From assembly GCA_963377175.1 (NCBI GenBank), contig CAUJNA010003497.1, positions 70,001-134,000 of the forward strand: a stretch of 64,000 bases of DNA, read 5' to 3'. This DNA is from Effrenium voratum (taxonomy: Eukaryota > Sar > Dinophyceae > Suessiales > Symbiodiniaceae). Below, piece by piece: positions 46,120 through 58,769 of this stretch. How positions within the stretch are numbered: position 1 is the stretch's first letter; each line of letters begins with the position of its first letter. The position numbers and the translations under genes are program-made. Below the pieces are notes generated by a model that had not been told where the DNA came from, did no database searches, and saw nothing but the letters and a program-made list of their open reading frames with translations.

Positions 46120-46555
46120 GCCATCTCCAGGGGCCTGGCAGCAGGCAGCGCCCACCACGCCCCCAGAAAACACAACGGCCGCATGGCGCCTCCTGTGTGG
46201 CCCCCTCTTCAAAGTTGATCGCCAGGCCAAAGTCGATCAACTTCACCTCGTGATGCTTGGTGCTGCAATGGGGTGGGCAGGTTGCATGAAGGAATGGCGC
46301 ATCCTGAGGCGGCAGCAGTGCACGCGTTGAACATCATGATGTTGTCGGCCTGCGTGTGAAGAGCAAGCATCAGTGTTCTCTGATTTGCCTTGGCATAGCT
46401 TGATATCCCCTTCACAACTTGAAAATCTCATCCCATAAGCAAAGAGAGCATGCCTTGATATCCCTGCGCATAATGCCGAGCGCGCGCATATGGGTGATCG
46501 CTGCCTGGGTGGCATGGCTAGCAACATCCGAACGCAGGGAATGACGCCAAATACT
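46120..46555 (-). pseudogene. Protein kinase catalytic-domain fragment
   Basis: A minus-strand reading gives AAITHMRALGIMRRDIK ending at 46455. After about 105 nt, ADNIMMFN resumes at 46349. Joined across a GC-AG intron (AAG|GCATGC...CACGCAG|GCC) this yields the kinase catalytic loop RRDIKADNIMMF, with the catalytic Asp and metal-binding Asn. One frame over, HHEVKLIDFGLAINFEEGA (46246 on) is the DFG motif. These are subdomains VIB and VII of Ser/Thr kinases; the HRD His is Arg here. About 30 residues between the blocks are oddly spaced, so either another small intron or an insertion is present. The activation loop after GATQEAPCG, and the N-lobe with its ATP-binding motifs, were not found nearby. 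Looks like part of an intron-containing kinase gene or a decayed copy; the CAMK group is only a guess. Confidence 0.7.
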
Positions 46556-46559
46556 GGCT

Positions 46560-47289
46560 TAATCGCACTCGAGCAAGCAGGCTACGCTCCTGCAAGCTCT
46601 TTGTTGCAGTCAGTCAGTCCAAGTGGGCATCGCGTGACGTTGCTAAACTAAGCAGGCAGACATTCTCGAAAGAGCAAAAGGCCCTCCGGCGCCTGATCCA
46701 AGAGCTGCTGAAGCCGTGTGGCAACATCGCGCATGATCCGCCTCAGAGTGCGTTAGGCCGCCGGCTTCTGCCATTTGATTTTACAAATTATACCCAGCCC
46801 TCCTGCTCAGGTACTGCCCGCCTGCCCGCCCAAGCAAGAAGGCGCCAGTGTCTGCCAGCCCAGCGCGGCCTCCTTCTCTGCTGCCTCTCTCTGCGCCGCG
46901 ATTTTCCTTGGCAGCATGGTGGCGTTCTGTGCCGAGTCAGATTCCAAACGCCTAGCTGCAAGTGCAGAGTGATTTGGCAAAGCTCGGTTACCTCGCCACG
47001 GCAGAAAACCCAGACTGGATTTCGCAGGCGGGAAATACAGACTGCGGAAGATACAACCATTGACAACCTCCCGCGCTTCGCCCTGATAGACTCGGGCTGG
47101 AAATGGGAATCTGCGAGCAATTGCTGTGGGAGGCAAGTAGCACATTGTGTTGAAAAATGTTCGTGGGCTCTATCCATGTCATAGGAAACATCAGTAGGCG
47201 TCAAAGCTAAGCAAAAACGAAAAGGAGACCGGATCAGCCTAGTCAGCAAATCTGACGACCCAAGTGGTTCGTTGAACGCGTACCGTAAC

Positions 47290-47290
<1 letters not shown>
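46560..47290. other. No gene recognised
   Basis: Might hold further exons of the kinase. A minus reading near 46745-46650 (RDVATRLQQLLDQAPEGLL) looks protein-like but matches nothing I can name. The 167-codon minus frame at 46788-47291 has no motif. Confidence 0.35.
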
Positions 47291-48325
<1,035 letters not shown>

Positions 48326-51300
48326 GGCAACCCCTGCAGCAAACCAGCGCAGCTGGTGATGGCGAAGCCCTAGGATTCAGTTACTGTTAAAAGCAAGCCA
48401 CATAGTTCCTTTTCATCACAAACAAATACTGTAGTTCATTAAGCCATATGTTGTAATTACTAACTAACATGTTGTGTTGCAGTCATGATTTGCGAAAGAT
48501 GCCCTACTAGGTTATCAACACACACACACAAATTATTCTTGAATATGTAGTGTATTATAATATTATATATATACACATCTATCTGCATTAGTATGCATTC
48601 ATACAACGTGGAATCTGTCTTTTAAACGTCTATCATGATATCTATAATCTGTGATTCAACTTAATAGGATATTTCTTCAATATAAAACAACCAGCACCGC
48701 GTAAATATTGTTTTAGAACCATTGATGTTCCAAACCTCTTTATATGTATCAACAGACATCGAATCCTTAGCAAAACAGTTCCATACCAACTCCAGAAGAT
48801 TAAAACAAGAAAGGTCAGAACACTCCAACACCCAGCCCGAAGACCGCTCCAAACCACTCAGCTTGCTAACCACAGGCCCAATGACTTTCAACTATCCGAG
48901 CACGTACTACACATCAAGCTGGAAACAACAAACATCAGTGAAGCTATATGTAATGTGAAACAAATAAACAGCATGCAATTTCAATTGTGTTTATTGAATT
49001 TGCCATGCAGATATAATGCTTTCGGGGTCAGATAGCAGCATCTGCGAATTGCTCGTGCACCTGGCATCCGTTTAAGTCAGCAAATTGAACGTCTACAAAA
49101 ACGGCGCGAAGTACCGAGCGACGGCAAAAACAAGAGGAACAGCAAGAAAATAACACAGCAAATACAGTCACCAGAACGTTAGGGCCCCCCAATACGGGTA
49201 TGCCAAAGGGGGAAACGGAAATGGTGATGTTGTTTGACATTCTGTTCAACCTGACATTCCCATGCTTGTAGCATTGCAAGAAGCTTGCAAACCAGGAATT
49301 TGGTTACCTTTTGAACAAAAAAACATGAAGAGCATTTGGGAACCTGCCGTGTGGATCCGCGACAAGCACCAGGGATGGATGCTGCGCCCTATGGATGGTT
49401 GATAAACCACCAACCAAGCCTTCTCTGGCTCCTTGGCTGAACAAGTTCACCCCAAATGAATTGGTACGAAGTGACTTTGCCCTCAGGTTGGTTTAAAGCG
49501 AAAACAATGCATGAGAAGCACCACCTTGGGGCCCCGTCTTCATACATAGGTTTGCCTCAAATAACGGCACAAGATGGATGTTTTCCCTTTGGTTTCCCTG
49601 CAAACCAGCCCCAAACTGGCCCTCATACCCACATGCCCAAAACAGGGGTGAAGCTTTTCGACTTGTCCGCCTCCAGAAGCTTGGCTTCTTGGTGCAGCGG
49701 GTACGCCTGGCCCCGAAGGCCCGATGGCTCTTCTTCAACCATTCACCCCCAAATCTGCCCTCCCACCCCCAGCTGCTCGTAGTCTTGGCAAACAAAAACA
49801 AACTCCTCTTGCCACCAACATCACGATCTAAAAAATTACAGCACTATCAACAGCCATGTATCTTTTGGCTCCTGTCCAATTCAAATTAAGAATTCATCTG
49901 CAACCCAGGTTAGCCAAGCCTAAATCCTATTCTTGGTGTGAGGACGTCCGTTGCCAAGTTTCCATATGAAGGTCCCTACTTAAGTATTCCTTGTTTTCTG
50001 CCTGGGAATTACAGTAACCTGCCCAGGAGTATGCTTCAGTAATTCTGTCAACTAAGGGGTTAGCCTTCCGGACCCTTGTCCTGCCTTGGCTTCGTCCCTT
50101 TCTGCCTGCGTTGGCAGTAAACATGAGAACTGAACAGTTTCATTTACACGCAACTGTCAAGAAAACCAATTTTGTGTTGGGAGACATGATGGCACTGTGG
50201 CCTGACATGGGTGTCGCGCATCTGTTGAACGTGACAATAAGCACGGCGCTGCCCCCCTTTACGGCAAGCCTAATATCACACCCCCTCTCCAATTACCTAC
50301 TGTTGAGGAGGCTATGATGATGTCAACTTCCGAAGTGGATGGGCCAAACAAAGTCCTTGGAACATGTTTGTTTAGCACTAAACATGGTCCACACCCAAAA
50401 AGTGACTACAGAACAAAACGAAACTCAGGAGTGAATCGGGCAATCTACCCCAAAGTGGGTCCTTGGAGCGAGCACCAAATACGCGCAAGGTGAGCTTGGG
50501 CCTTGCCAGCCTGCGCTCCCGGTCGGTTGCGCAGGGGGCATGCTGTCTCTCGCTCTAATAATCTCGTTCCGAAACATATTTTTTGGGATGAAAGTGTCTC
50601 AATCCGTCCAAAACCCGGCATATGAAATAATATCAAGCGGTGAGCTCGCCTTTCTTTTATAGGCGAATGATATGAATCTCCAAAGGGAAAGGGCCATGAG
50701 TGTTGCCGCAGTAAACCCGCCAGGCGCGCCGTGCAAGTGTCCTCAAGGTGTCGCAAGTACCTCGAGCATTCGCCCGCCAAGCGCCGAGCGGGGAGCTCCG
50801 TAGCCCCCGACATGGCCTCGGTTTTCCTTTTGGCTTCCCAAAAGAAAACCGCAACAAACCAAGAATCCACCTCCAAAAGCGACGCACCCAATGTGTGGCG
50901 ATTTGGAGTCCAGTGAGCTGGTCGTGTCCAAGGAAGCCGACGAAGGGAAGAATTCCTGGACGCACGCCAGTTGCGGCTCACCAGGTTGTGCCTCCCAAAG
51001 GAAACGATTCGGGAAAACCCCAAGCGAGACCAGGGCTGCGCCAAAAGAAATTCGCGAAATCGTACCTGAAGAGGGTGAACACTATGGCTTCATGTTGGAG
51101 GACCTCCATTTGCTAAAGTCCCCTTGAGCAAACTAAACGATGTTCAAGCAGTGACAAACATTCATAACCAACAGGGATAATAATATGAATCAGAAAACTG
51201 GCAGAGGATTCTCGGCCGAAAAGAAAGCCAAGGGCAGCCCTGAACGGCTGAACATCGAGCACAGATTTTCCACTGGGTGCATTTCTGCCCGGCTAATGTG

Positions 51301-51490
51301 GTCATGCCGCTTCCATCTGCGGCAGTGTTCATTCCCAGGTAGCTTTTTCCATGACACCTGAGACAAGAATGGAAAATCAGAGTCGTTAATTTTGTCCGCA
51401 TATTGTGAACCTTCAAGCAAATGTGGATTTCCTTTTGGATTCCCTTTATTCTCACCCATCGAAATGGCTCCCTGCAAAAAAAGCAAAGCC
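48326..51490. other. Gene-poor DNA with dispersed motifs
   Basis: No frame is recognised. A TTTCCCTTTGGTTTCCCTGC motif occurs at about 49586 and a relative at 50820 (GGTTTTCCTTTTGGCTTCCC). 48.4-49.0 kb is somewhat AT-rich. The 199-codon minus frame at 50445-51044 overlaps equally long plus frames and shows no motif. Confidence 0.45.
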
Positions 51491-51492
51491 AG

Positions 51493-51635
51493 ATGAGTAA
51501 CAATCAAAACCTGGTATTAAAATGCTCTACCCAAACCAATGTGAAAGAACTACAAAGGCAGCCGCAACTAATTCTGGCTGGGAGTTTCCCTTACTAACCT
51601 TCACTTACCCGGGTTTTGAGCACGTGGCTCGCATG
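51493..51635 (+). repeat. Dispersed repeat, copy 1 of 2
   Basis: From ATGAGTAACAATCAAAACC to GGCTCGCATG it closely matches 60938-61077. Shared blocks include CAATCAAAACCTGGTA, GCAACTA-TTCTGGCTGGG, CTAACCTTCA and TACCCGGGTTTTGA, with substitutions and small gaps between. Same orientation, about 9.45 kb apart. Confidence 0.8.
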
Positions 51636-52670
51636 AGATTTATCTATCCCATCGCTCGCATTTTCCACCGATCCGCTCGATCCGCGCGTGCGATTGCTCC
51701 GATGGCTCTCGAGGGGGATGGCCGGGCCGGAGGGCCCGTGAATGGCTGGCACGGGGACAAGGCCAGCCCTGTCTCGGTAACTTGGTCATGTTGACCCAGG
51801 ATCTAAGTAGAACCCGTCTCTTATTTTTTAGGGGGGTGTTTCCTCCAAAAGAAGTCTGAATCCCCACTAAAAGGGGACACCCCCCTATTAATCAACCAGG
51901 CGTTTATTAATCCGGGGTTAATGTTATATTCACTTCCTGTGAGAATTGGCCCAGCTTCCAAACTTTTCGCGTACCATGGGTTTCTCAGAAAATATGGTCC
52001 AGAAACCGGGGGACCCAGGCTTTCAGAAAGGACATTGGGCACCTCCTCCCATGTGCAATCGAAGCGCCTTGACACGCTAAGTTCTTGGCGAAGCTTCTTG
52101 GAAGCTTGCCTTCGCCGATTGTCCCGGAAAGCCTTTGGAACATGCTCCAAGTGTTTTTTTGGGTTTCCGGCCCCTGAAGGGGCTAAAGGAGGCACGTCAC
52201 TTGATGAGTGGGTTGGTCCAAAAATTGGTCCAAGCTGTGTGTCTCATTACACCAAAACTCGAGAAGGGTACCAACTCAAACGTAAAACACGTGTGTGACC
52301 CCCAGCTACCACAAGGGAAGAATCTGGCTCTCAACCCGAAAACAAGAGATGGATCCGCATGTGAAGGATCTTCATCAGATTTTGCTCGTTTTACCCCAAA
52401 TCGGTTTGCATGGTTTTGTTCGTGGTCCGGGTTTACGTACTGCAAACTCTGGGGGTGCACCAAAATCAGACCAGACTTTGCTTCATATTCAGTCTGCCTA
52501 AAAATGACAAATCAAATATGAGTCTCTGAATGTGAGACCCCCAACGGTAGGCTTCCTTTGGGGATCCCATTCAATCCAACCTGAATCTACATGCATTTGT
52601 CTTCAAGTTGCGGGGTCCCCCCCAATTTTCAAAAAGTGTTCCTGCTTCCTGTCGGTGTACTGTTCAAAAA
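51636..52670. other. No gene recognised
   Basis: Includes an AGGGGGGTGTTTCC/AAAGGGGACACCCCCCT pair near 51830-51890 forming an imperfect inverted repeat. Frames up to 128 codons show no motif. Confidence 0.4.
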
Positions 52671-52694
52671 GGCCCTCGAAAGGGTACCCTCAAC

Positions 52695-52790
52695 ACAGAC
52701 AGATCCTGATGTCCACATCAACCTTCCGATCTCAGAGCGCAAGAAGCTCCAGGAAATCCGTCATCGTGAGCTCCTAAGCGCGAAAGGTCA
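52695..52790 (+). CDS. Possible internal exon, unrecognised
   Basis: A plus reading TDPDVHINLPISERKKLQEI RHRELLSAK lies between an AG (CAACACAG, about 52696) and a canonical-looking donor AAAG|GTCAAT (about 52787). The charged, helix-prone composition is unlike its flanks. No family is recognised; called on composition and splice-like borders only. Confidence 0.3.
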
Positions 52791-52965
52791 ATGTTCCGTG
52801 TTCCCTTGAGTCCGTCTCACCCTTCAAATGGCTCTTGGGGTCCATGTCAATTCATCAGGTGGTAGTTGAGGAAGAGTTTGGCCAAGAATGTCACTGAGCT
52901 TCCTGCTTGCCACTAAGATGGTTTCACCAAAAGAAACCTGCTGTTCAGGGACTCAAGAAGCTAGA

Positions 52966-53256
52966 TCAGCCACCCTTTGGGTGGGAAGTGCCGATCAATC
53001 TAGAATTGTGAGCCTTCAAATGTGTCGTGACAAAGAGATCCCAGAGTGCAGATTTGAGATTCACTGACTCATTTACTTCTGCAATAGATTCATCTTCGCC
53101 ACTCATGACAGCTTCCCACTGGACACAATAAACAGAACATGAAGTTCTCAAGGCAAAGCCTCTCACAACCTTAGGTGCTACCTGCCCTTCAGGTTTCACA
53201 CCAGATGAAAGGATGACCTGCGCATCACACACCTTTTTCGGTGTGAGGCAGGCCAA
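52966..53256 (-). CDS. Possible exon, unrecognised
   Basis: A 96-codon minus frame with protein-like composition: VCDAQVILSSGVKPEGQVAP, VYCVQWEAVMSGEDESIAEV, NESVNLKSALWDLFVTTHLK. Antiparallel frames here are shorter. There is no recognised domain and no clear splice borders; could also be chance. Confidence 0.3.
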   Translation of the reverse strand: MACLTPKKVCDAQVILSSGVKPEGQVAPKVVRGFALRTSCSVYCVQWEAVMSGEDESIAEVNESVNLKSALWDLFVTTHLKAHNSRLIGTSHPKGG

Positions 53257-53259
53257 CGG

Positions 53260-53985
53260 TGCACAAAAAAAACAAAGAACCCTTTCCTATGTTGCCAGAG
53301 ACTAGAGGCAAGGCTTGTGACAGACTTCCTGTTGGATAGATGTCAGGATCTAGCAAATAGGTTGTGGGATGCATCGAGAAGGAGTCGTACTCTTTGATCT
53401 TGTGTTCTTCAAGCCGATGCGTATGTTGGTCTTGTTGGATGCCTCAAGAAGCTGGAGCTTTCAAGACTACCCCAGCTAGAATGGCCACAGGTTGCTACTG
53501 CTTCTTTCTTCTTCTTTTTTTTTGGTGTGTGTGTGTATTTTGTTTCTTTCTTTCCTTTTTTTTTGTCTGTGTGTGTGCTTAAAGCACCTAGCAACGTGAC
53601 GTGGATGTCGAGGGCCGTGATGCTCTGCGCAGCTGGTTCAGCTGCAAACACAAAGGACATTGCGCAACAAAGAGCGCGCCTTGCAGCGAACATTTCTTGT
53701 TTACTACCATTTGGAGAAAACAGCATCAAATACACCGGGAAACCATCCCAAAAGAAGCCTCGCGCCAAGTAGGAAAACAGGGCGGCCAAATTCGAATCCT
53801 GTGGCAGTGGTAGAATAGGAAACAACATCCAGCCGTACAACCCAAAACCAGCCAGTTAAAATCACGGGGAACAACGGGATGGGGACTTGTCCCACGCGCC
53901 TCAGGGAGGCCTGCGTTGAAATCCGCCAGCTCCTCCGCTGAGACCTCGGCAAGGAATACGCAAAAAGTGGGGCTCAAAGGTGGTT
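53260..53985. other. No gene recognised
   Basis: Contains a T-rich tract with GTGTGTGT at 53510-53580. A GGGAAACCATCCCAAAAGAA motif lies at about 53738, again of the recurrent GGAAACC family. No coding evidence. Confidence 0.4.
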
Positions 53986-54900
53986 GAAAGGTGGTTCCAG
54001 GGTGATTCAAAGGTGCAAACCATGACCACTTTTCGAAACCTTTGAACCAACCACCTTTCCACCCTTTGAATTATGTTTGAAACCTCTTGGAACCATATTT
54101 TGACACCTTTGACCAAAAGAGGAACAGTTGGAACCACCTTTCTTTGACACTGTTGAGCCCCTCTGAACTCAAAGGTGTGAAAGGTTGTTCAGTTGTGGTT
54201 CAAAGGCGCCAAAAGGGTTCCAAAGGTGCTTCAGAGTGCATCGCATGCATTCAAGTCGACTTCTGTAAGAATGCACGCAAATGTGCCGTGGATGTCAGCG
54301 AGTCACCCGAGCTTCTTCCTTTGTGCAGCACGAGGAATTCAAACCACTCTGTGACGTATCGGCACTTGTGAATTCTCTTCGTTGCTGCTTCTACAGGTGA
54401 CCCGGGTGCATGGCCCTGACCCGATTGATGGCACCAATGCCCATCTCGCGAGTTGTCGCTCGCGGATTTGTCCGTGTGCGAGAATCGAAACAGCCGAAGC
54501 CCAACGAGGCGCCTTCGCCATCCACAAATGGACTCAATGTGTTGGCAAGGTCCTCTGACTCGTGCTGCGTGATAGACAGCTGTCGCCCGTCTAGATGGCA
54601 CTGTCCACTAGTTTCAACAAGTGGTTCACAGTGGGTTGCAAGGTTTCGAAGGTGGTTCAAAGGTTTCAAACCACAAAGGATTCCAACAATTGGCTCGAAG
54701 GTGGGTCAAGGGTTTCAACAGGCTTCAAAAGGTGGTTCAAACGCTTCAAAGGTGAATTCAAAGGTATAGCAAAGTTTCAAAGGTTGCAAAAGGTGCATCA
54801 AAAGTTTCAAGTGGGTTCAAGGGCCGTTCAAAGTTTTGAATGGCATGGATCAAAGGTGGCTCAAAAGTTTCGAAGGTGGTTCAACCACCCTGGATGGAAA
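53985..54900 (+). repeat. GGTGGTTCAAAGGTTTCAAA repeats
   Basis: Two clusters (about 53985-54225 and 54640-54890) of degenerate GGTGGTTCAAAGGTKKCAAA modules of 10-20 bp, in both orientations in the first cluster (CCTTTGAACC and GGTTCAAAGG). The intervening 54230-54640 is unique. A minus frame there (54601-54251) is not recognised. Confidence 0.75.
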
Positions 54901-55580
54901 GGCTCAACAGGTTCACCCCTCCGCCCGGACAAACTCCACTTGACCTCAAGGATGAATGCCACCCTAATGTGAACATTGGACTAATAAATACCCGTGTTCG
55001 GGATCGAATCGAATACTAAACAATTCTAAACTCTGACGCCAGCCTCCAGACAACTGCATTCAATTTCCCCCTCAATCCCACGGAGCGGCCACCCACAACC
55101 ACCTTCCCTCGCAAACCACCTTCTCCCCCCGGAACCCGCTTAAGAAGCTTAACCTTTATTGGGCGGGGAGGGGGAGCAGTGTTTATCGGCCCGAACTACT
55201 GAAAATGGGTCTAGGGATGTGGGCGGCAACTCCCGAAAAAGGGTTTAGGGGTGTGGGCGGCCTCTTTGTGGTCTGTAGGTAATCTAGCAGGGGTCAACAA
55301 TTGCGAACACTCTGCCATAAGGCGAATATAATTTTTCGAAGCTGCCTCTGCAGAAGAAGTGGCAAACGTTGTTTGGGCTTGTCTCTGTTTTTAGTGGATA
55401 TGTGGAACTCAATTTGCGACCCGCTGGCGGACAAGCCTGGGGATTTCTGTCCACCCATTCGAGAGGGCATCCCTGAAAATACACAGCATCCAAGGAACTT
55501 CGAGGATATGGCCATGGAAATTGCGAGCCGTAATAAATTCATGGAATATATTTATTGAATCCAAGATCCCTCAATGATTT
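54901..55580. other. No gene recognised
   Basis: Mixed DNA. Two GGGATGTGGGCGGC-like modules occur near 55215 and 55250 (GGTTTAGGGGTGTGGGCGGC), perhaps a short tandem duplication. Confidence 0.4.
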
Positions 55581-55584
55581 CATT

Positions 55585-55725
55585 TATCCAGTAAAACGTA
55601 TTTGCCGCTGGGAGCAACCGCATGAAACTCCGAACCGAACCGCGAACGGGATGTCGACCCGGGCTCCCGGCTCCTTGGCCCACCTGCGAATGCCCAGACT
55701 CCGCGCAAGCTTTTTGCGTTAACGA
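55585..55725 (-). repeat. Possible tRNA-related (SINE-like) dispersed repeat
   Basis: The minus strand holds GGAGCCCGGGTCGACATCCC, which resembles a tRNA T-arm/B-box (GGTTCGANNCC) with changes, preceded by GTGGGCCAAGGAGC and followed by a 3' tail with AATACGTTTTACTGG. No cloverleaf could be completed. I have an impression that this sequence recurs in Symbiodiniaceae, but that is recall, not shown here. Confidence 0.25.
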
Positions 55726-56892
55726 TAAACTCACTCTGGCTGGTGCTCACTAGAGAATGACGAAGGGTGTTGGATATGAACCTGGGGATTCCCTCAAGGA
55801 TATCATGTGATGGTGTATAGGGGTTATTCCCTCATTCCCTGCTGAGAACCAGCAAGCATTTCCAGTGATAGATTTGGTTTACCGGCAAGTTCATATTCAG
55901 GAGATGGAAGAAATGAAGGACACCCGAAAGGGAAGGGCAGTCTGGCAATGCAACATGGAGCCTGTGTGTAAATGCAAGAAAAAGCCCGTCCGTGGGACTT
56001 GGGGTAAACTAGTTCAGCCCTCAAGAAAGGAACCCATGAAGGTAACCTCCAGAAGCTGCCAAGCGTCCTGTTTGGGGCGAACTGGATGTGCCCCCCTCTG
56101 CAAAGCCCGCCACATCGGCGACTGGGAAGCCTCTTGCAATGTTTTTTGTCCACCCTCACCCTCGTCCTTTTTCTCAAGTGCCTCAAGAAATGGTAGCAAA
56201 CTTTGACCTAGATCAATACTAATCCAACTCTCAACCTGTAGTAACCCAAGCCAAATATGCCTGTAGACCATTGATCATGAGTGCATCGTCGGGTGAATCA
56301 TAGCACCATCCCTGTGAGTTTGGTCAGGGTCTTGGAGAGATGGGAAGGACAACTGAGAGATACACAACAAAAACACCCCAAAACAATCCAAACCATTAAC
56401 ACACAAAAACCGGAAACCCATTGCCATCCGCAAGTCTGGTTCAAACTCACCGCCACGAGTAGACAGGGTCTAAATCAGTTTCACAGTAGACTGGTGTTCG
56501 TTGGCCGGCTTTCTCACAATAGGGGTCTCCGTTTTCAATGTTAACTGGGCTGCCCTCAGATCCCCTGCTAAAAGTGAATAGTAGCGTATCTAAAAAGCTA
56601 CGGAACCGGATGGCCTTCGGAAGCCACCAAATTGAGGAGAAACCAAAAAGGACAAGGCCCCAGGCTTCACACATCAGAGGTTTCGGAGCCAGCGGCGCGT
56701 GGGGGAAATGGCCCAGCTCAGCTGGGTTTTCTCTACCTTGGCTTCCCTCCCTTTGAAGCCTAACAACAGCTAGGTTATCCAGTTGAGAGGTTTGTCCTTT
56801 TTTTCGTAGGGGAACCCTCCCCCAAAAAAGAAACGGAAAAAGGGCACTGGGGGACCTAGAAAAGGAACCGGAGGTCTCGGCCATCGGTCAAC
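55726..56892. other. No gene firmly recognised
   Basis: A minus reading at about 56210-56080 (SLLPFLEALEKKDEGEGGQK) is protein-like and might be an exon, but it is short and unnamed. The sequence ACTGGGCTGCCCTCAGATCC at about 56544 recurs at 60677. Confidence 0.35.
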
Positions 56893-56996
56893 CTGTCAAG
56901 CCCCGCCTGCAGCATCTCCTGCAGGCTCTGGCGCTGCACCCTGCCCCGGTTCTGCAGGTCCAGGCGCCTGAAAGCCGCCTGAAGCGGCAGAGGCTC
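56893..56996 (-). CDS. EF-hand-like exon (downstream exon)
   Basis: Between an acceptor TTTCCAG|GAG and a donor GACAG|GTTGAC the minus strand encodes EPLPLQAAFRRLDLQNRGRV and QRQSLQEMLQAGLDR. AFRRLDLQNRGRVQRQSLQEML has the helix-loop-helix layout of an EF-hand: Asp at loop position 1, Gly at position 6, a hydrophobic residue at position 8. But Gln, Arg and Gln sit in other ligand positions, so calcium binding is doubtful. It fits downstream of the 58.7 kb exon in one minus-strand gene, as in EF-hand pairs of calmodulin-domain kinases or similar proteins. No kinase domain was found near it. Confidence 0.5.
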
Positions 56997-58686
56997 CTGG
57001 AAAGACGGGGCTGGGCTTTGGGCTTTGGGGGGGAGGGGGTGAGGGGGTGAGGGGAGGGGTGTCAAAAGGGCAAGCAAAAACGCGAGCTTCAAGGCTTCCC
57101 ACATGTAAAATCAAGGATGTGCAGCGAATGGAATCACTGGGTGAACTTTGGGCCCCCATTTTTTTGGAAGGGGAGCTGCGTACTTGGCTCTTGGGGTTGA
57201 GTTTGCCACCGCCTTCATCCGCCTTCCCTTGAAGAGCATTGCTTGTTTTTGATGTTTTTTTTTGGCTGCGCAATGGACTGTAAGCATCCGTTGCACTGAA
57301 CTCCCCCTCCCCAACCGAACATCAGATAGTCAGACAGGTGTTTCGTTTCATGGAACTTCATGATGTTTGAACTGATTGGACTCTTGCGACGATTTTGGCA
57401 GGACCTGGAGTATCCATGACCCCGAAAACACGGCGTCACCAAACAAAGAGGGGCCGTGGTCGGGAGACTCCAAGAACGTGGGCCAAGTGATTCAATTGAT
57501 TTCCCTGGCAGCACACAAAGAAAACAAGGCCAGGTTACCTCTGGTCATTCGGATCGTATGTTGCCCGCACCAAAACCGGCCGGCAAAAGCATTAAGACTG
57601 GTTCCACAAAAACTCTTGGGACACGACGCGGTACTCTTCCAGCTGTGCAAGCAAGGGCCGTTGCTTGAAGTGATTGCCATCCGTTACCCCCCAAATCAAC
57701 CAAAAAACAGGTGCATTTTTAGAGGAATCTCTTCTTGGGGAATCATCTTTTTGGGGCTCCCTATGTTTGTTTTGTAGTGAAACACACATCTCCGACTCCG
57801 ACCCTGCGCCCGGTCCTGACGTTTCAGGCACGACGGCCTGTGGATCAAGGCAAGGCGGACCCCATGTTCCTCCTGAGAACATCTCCGTGGGAGGCTGATT
57901 TAAAGTGGCCCAAGGGGTGTTCAGATTCTCTAACAAAAATACCAGAAATGAAAAGGGCAATCTTCAAGAACCTTGACTAAACACGGTTGCCAACATGGGA
58001 AACCGAGAGGTCGAAAGAGTCCGCATTGAATCCCCTCACGATAGAATCAATTCGGGCCAAGGCAGACTCAAATCCAGTTCTTGCTTCGCCTTTTGGGCTA
58101 ACTCGGGGTTCAACTCTGGTCGAATGAGAACTCTACTCTCAGTTGCCCAGATACAAGGTTTTGGGACCTTGACTAAATGTAGGACAAAACAGGAAACCAA
58201 AAGGTCAAAAGGTCGATTCCCTTTGGGGAGCTGAGAACTGAGTACTTGAGGCACGCTACTCGGTAAGTGGCTAGACGTGGCCCAATGGTTGTAAGCTCCC
58301 TTTCCGTAGCCATGGGTACTATTCACTTACCTGACGGACCGAATCTGCCTCAATCGCCTAAGGCGGAGTGAGTGACAAGCGGACTTCTAACAGCTGCCTC
58401 GCGGGCAGGTGTGTCTTGTTTAAGTTTTTTGGCGGCGTTCAAGGATACCAAAACACGAAACCACGACTTTGAGGGATCCATTCTTCCCCGTCTTCACTGA
58501 TTCTGCCCCAGAATCGCAATGAACCATGAAACGGAGCAACTGGCCAGAATTTAGACATATTGTACTGTTTGCAACTTCCATGTCCACAAGTGACCAGCCC
58601 ACCAAAAAGACGAGCCATGGGCCGATGCCCTTTCTGGGGCCCCCCCTTTTTTGTCCCCCCCAGGTCCCTCGGCTCGATACATTTTC
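56997..58686. other. Putative intron and intergenic DNA
   Basis: If the two EF-hand-like exons belong together this 1.7 kb is an intron. It has A/G-rich runs near 57030-57060 and several GGAAACC-type motifs (for example 58187). No other exon is convincing; frames of up to 133 codons lack motifs. Confidence 0.4.
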
Positions 58687-58769
58687 CTTGGGCCCCGGGC
58701 AGCATCACCGCCACAAAGTCCAAGAAGCTCATCCCCTGCTCCAGGCTCCCCGCCACCGCCATCAGCGAC
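58687..58769 (-). CDS. EF-hand-like exon (upstream exon)
   Basis: The minus strand encodes SLMAVAGSLEQGMSFLDFVA VMLPGAQ between an acceptor GGAAAG|GTC and a GA-type donor GCCCAAG|GAAAAT. The GMSFLDFVAVML end corresponds to the last part of an EF-hand loop and its exit helix (I-S/T-F-x-E-F-x-x-M-L), with Asp in place of the usual Glu. Non-GT donors such as GA or GC are known in dinoflagellate introns. It pairs with the 56.9 kb exon; the function of the gene is not known. Confidence 0.5.

Noticed and set aside
55610..55700. tRNA gene on the minus strand around GGGTCGACATCCC
   Set aside because: The B-box-like part has several changes and no cloverleaf or A-box could be completed; kept only as a weak SINE-like candidate.
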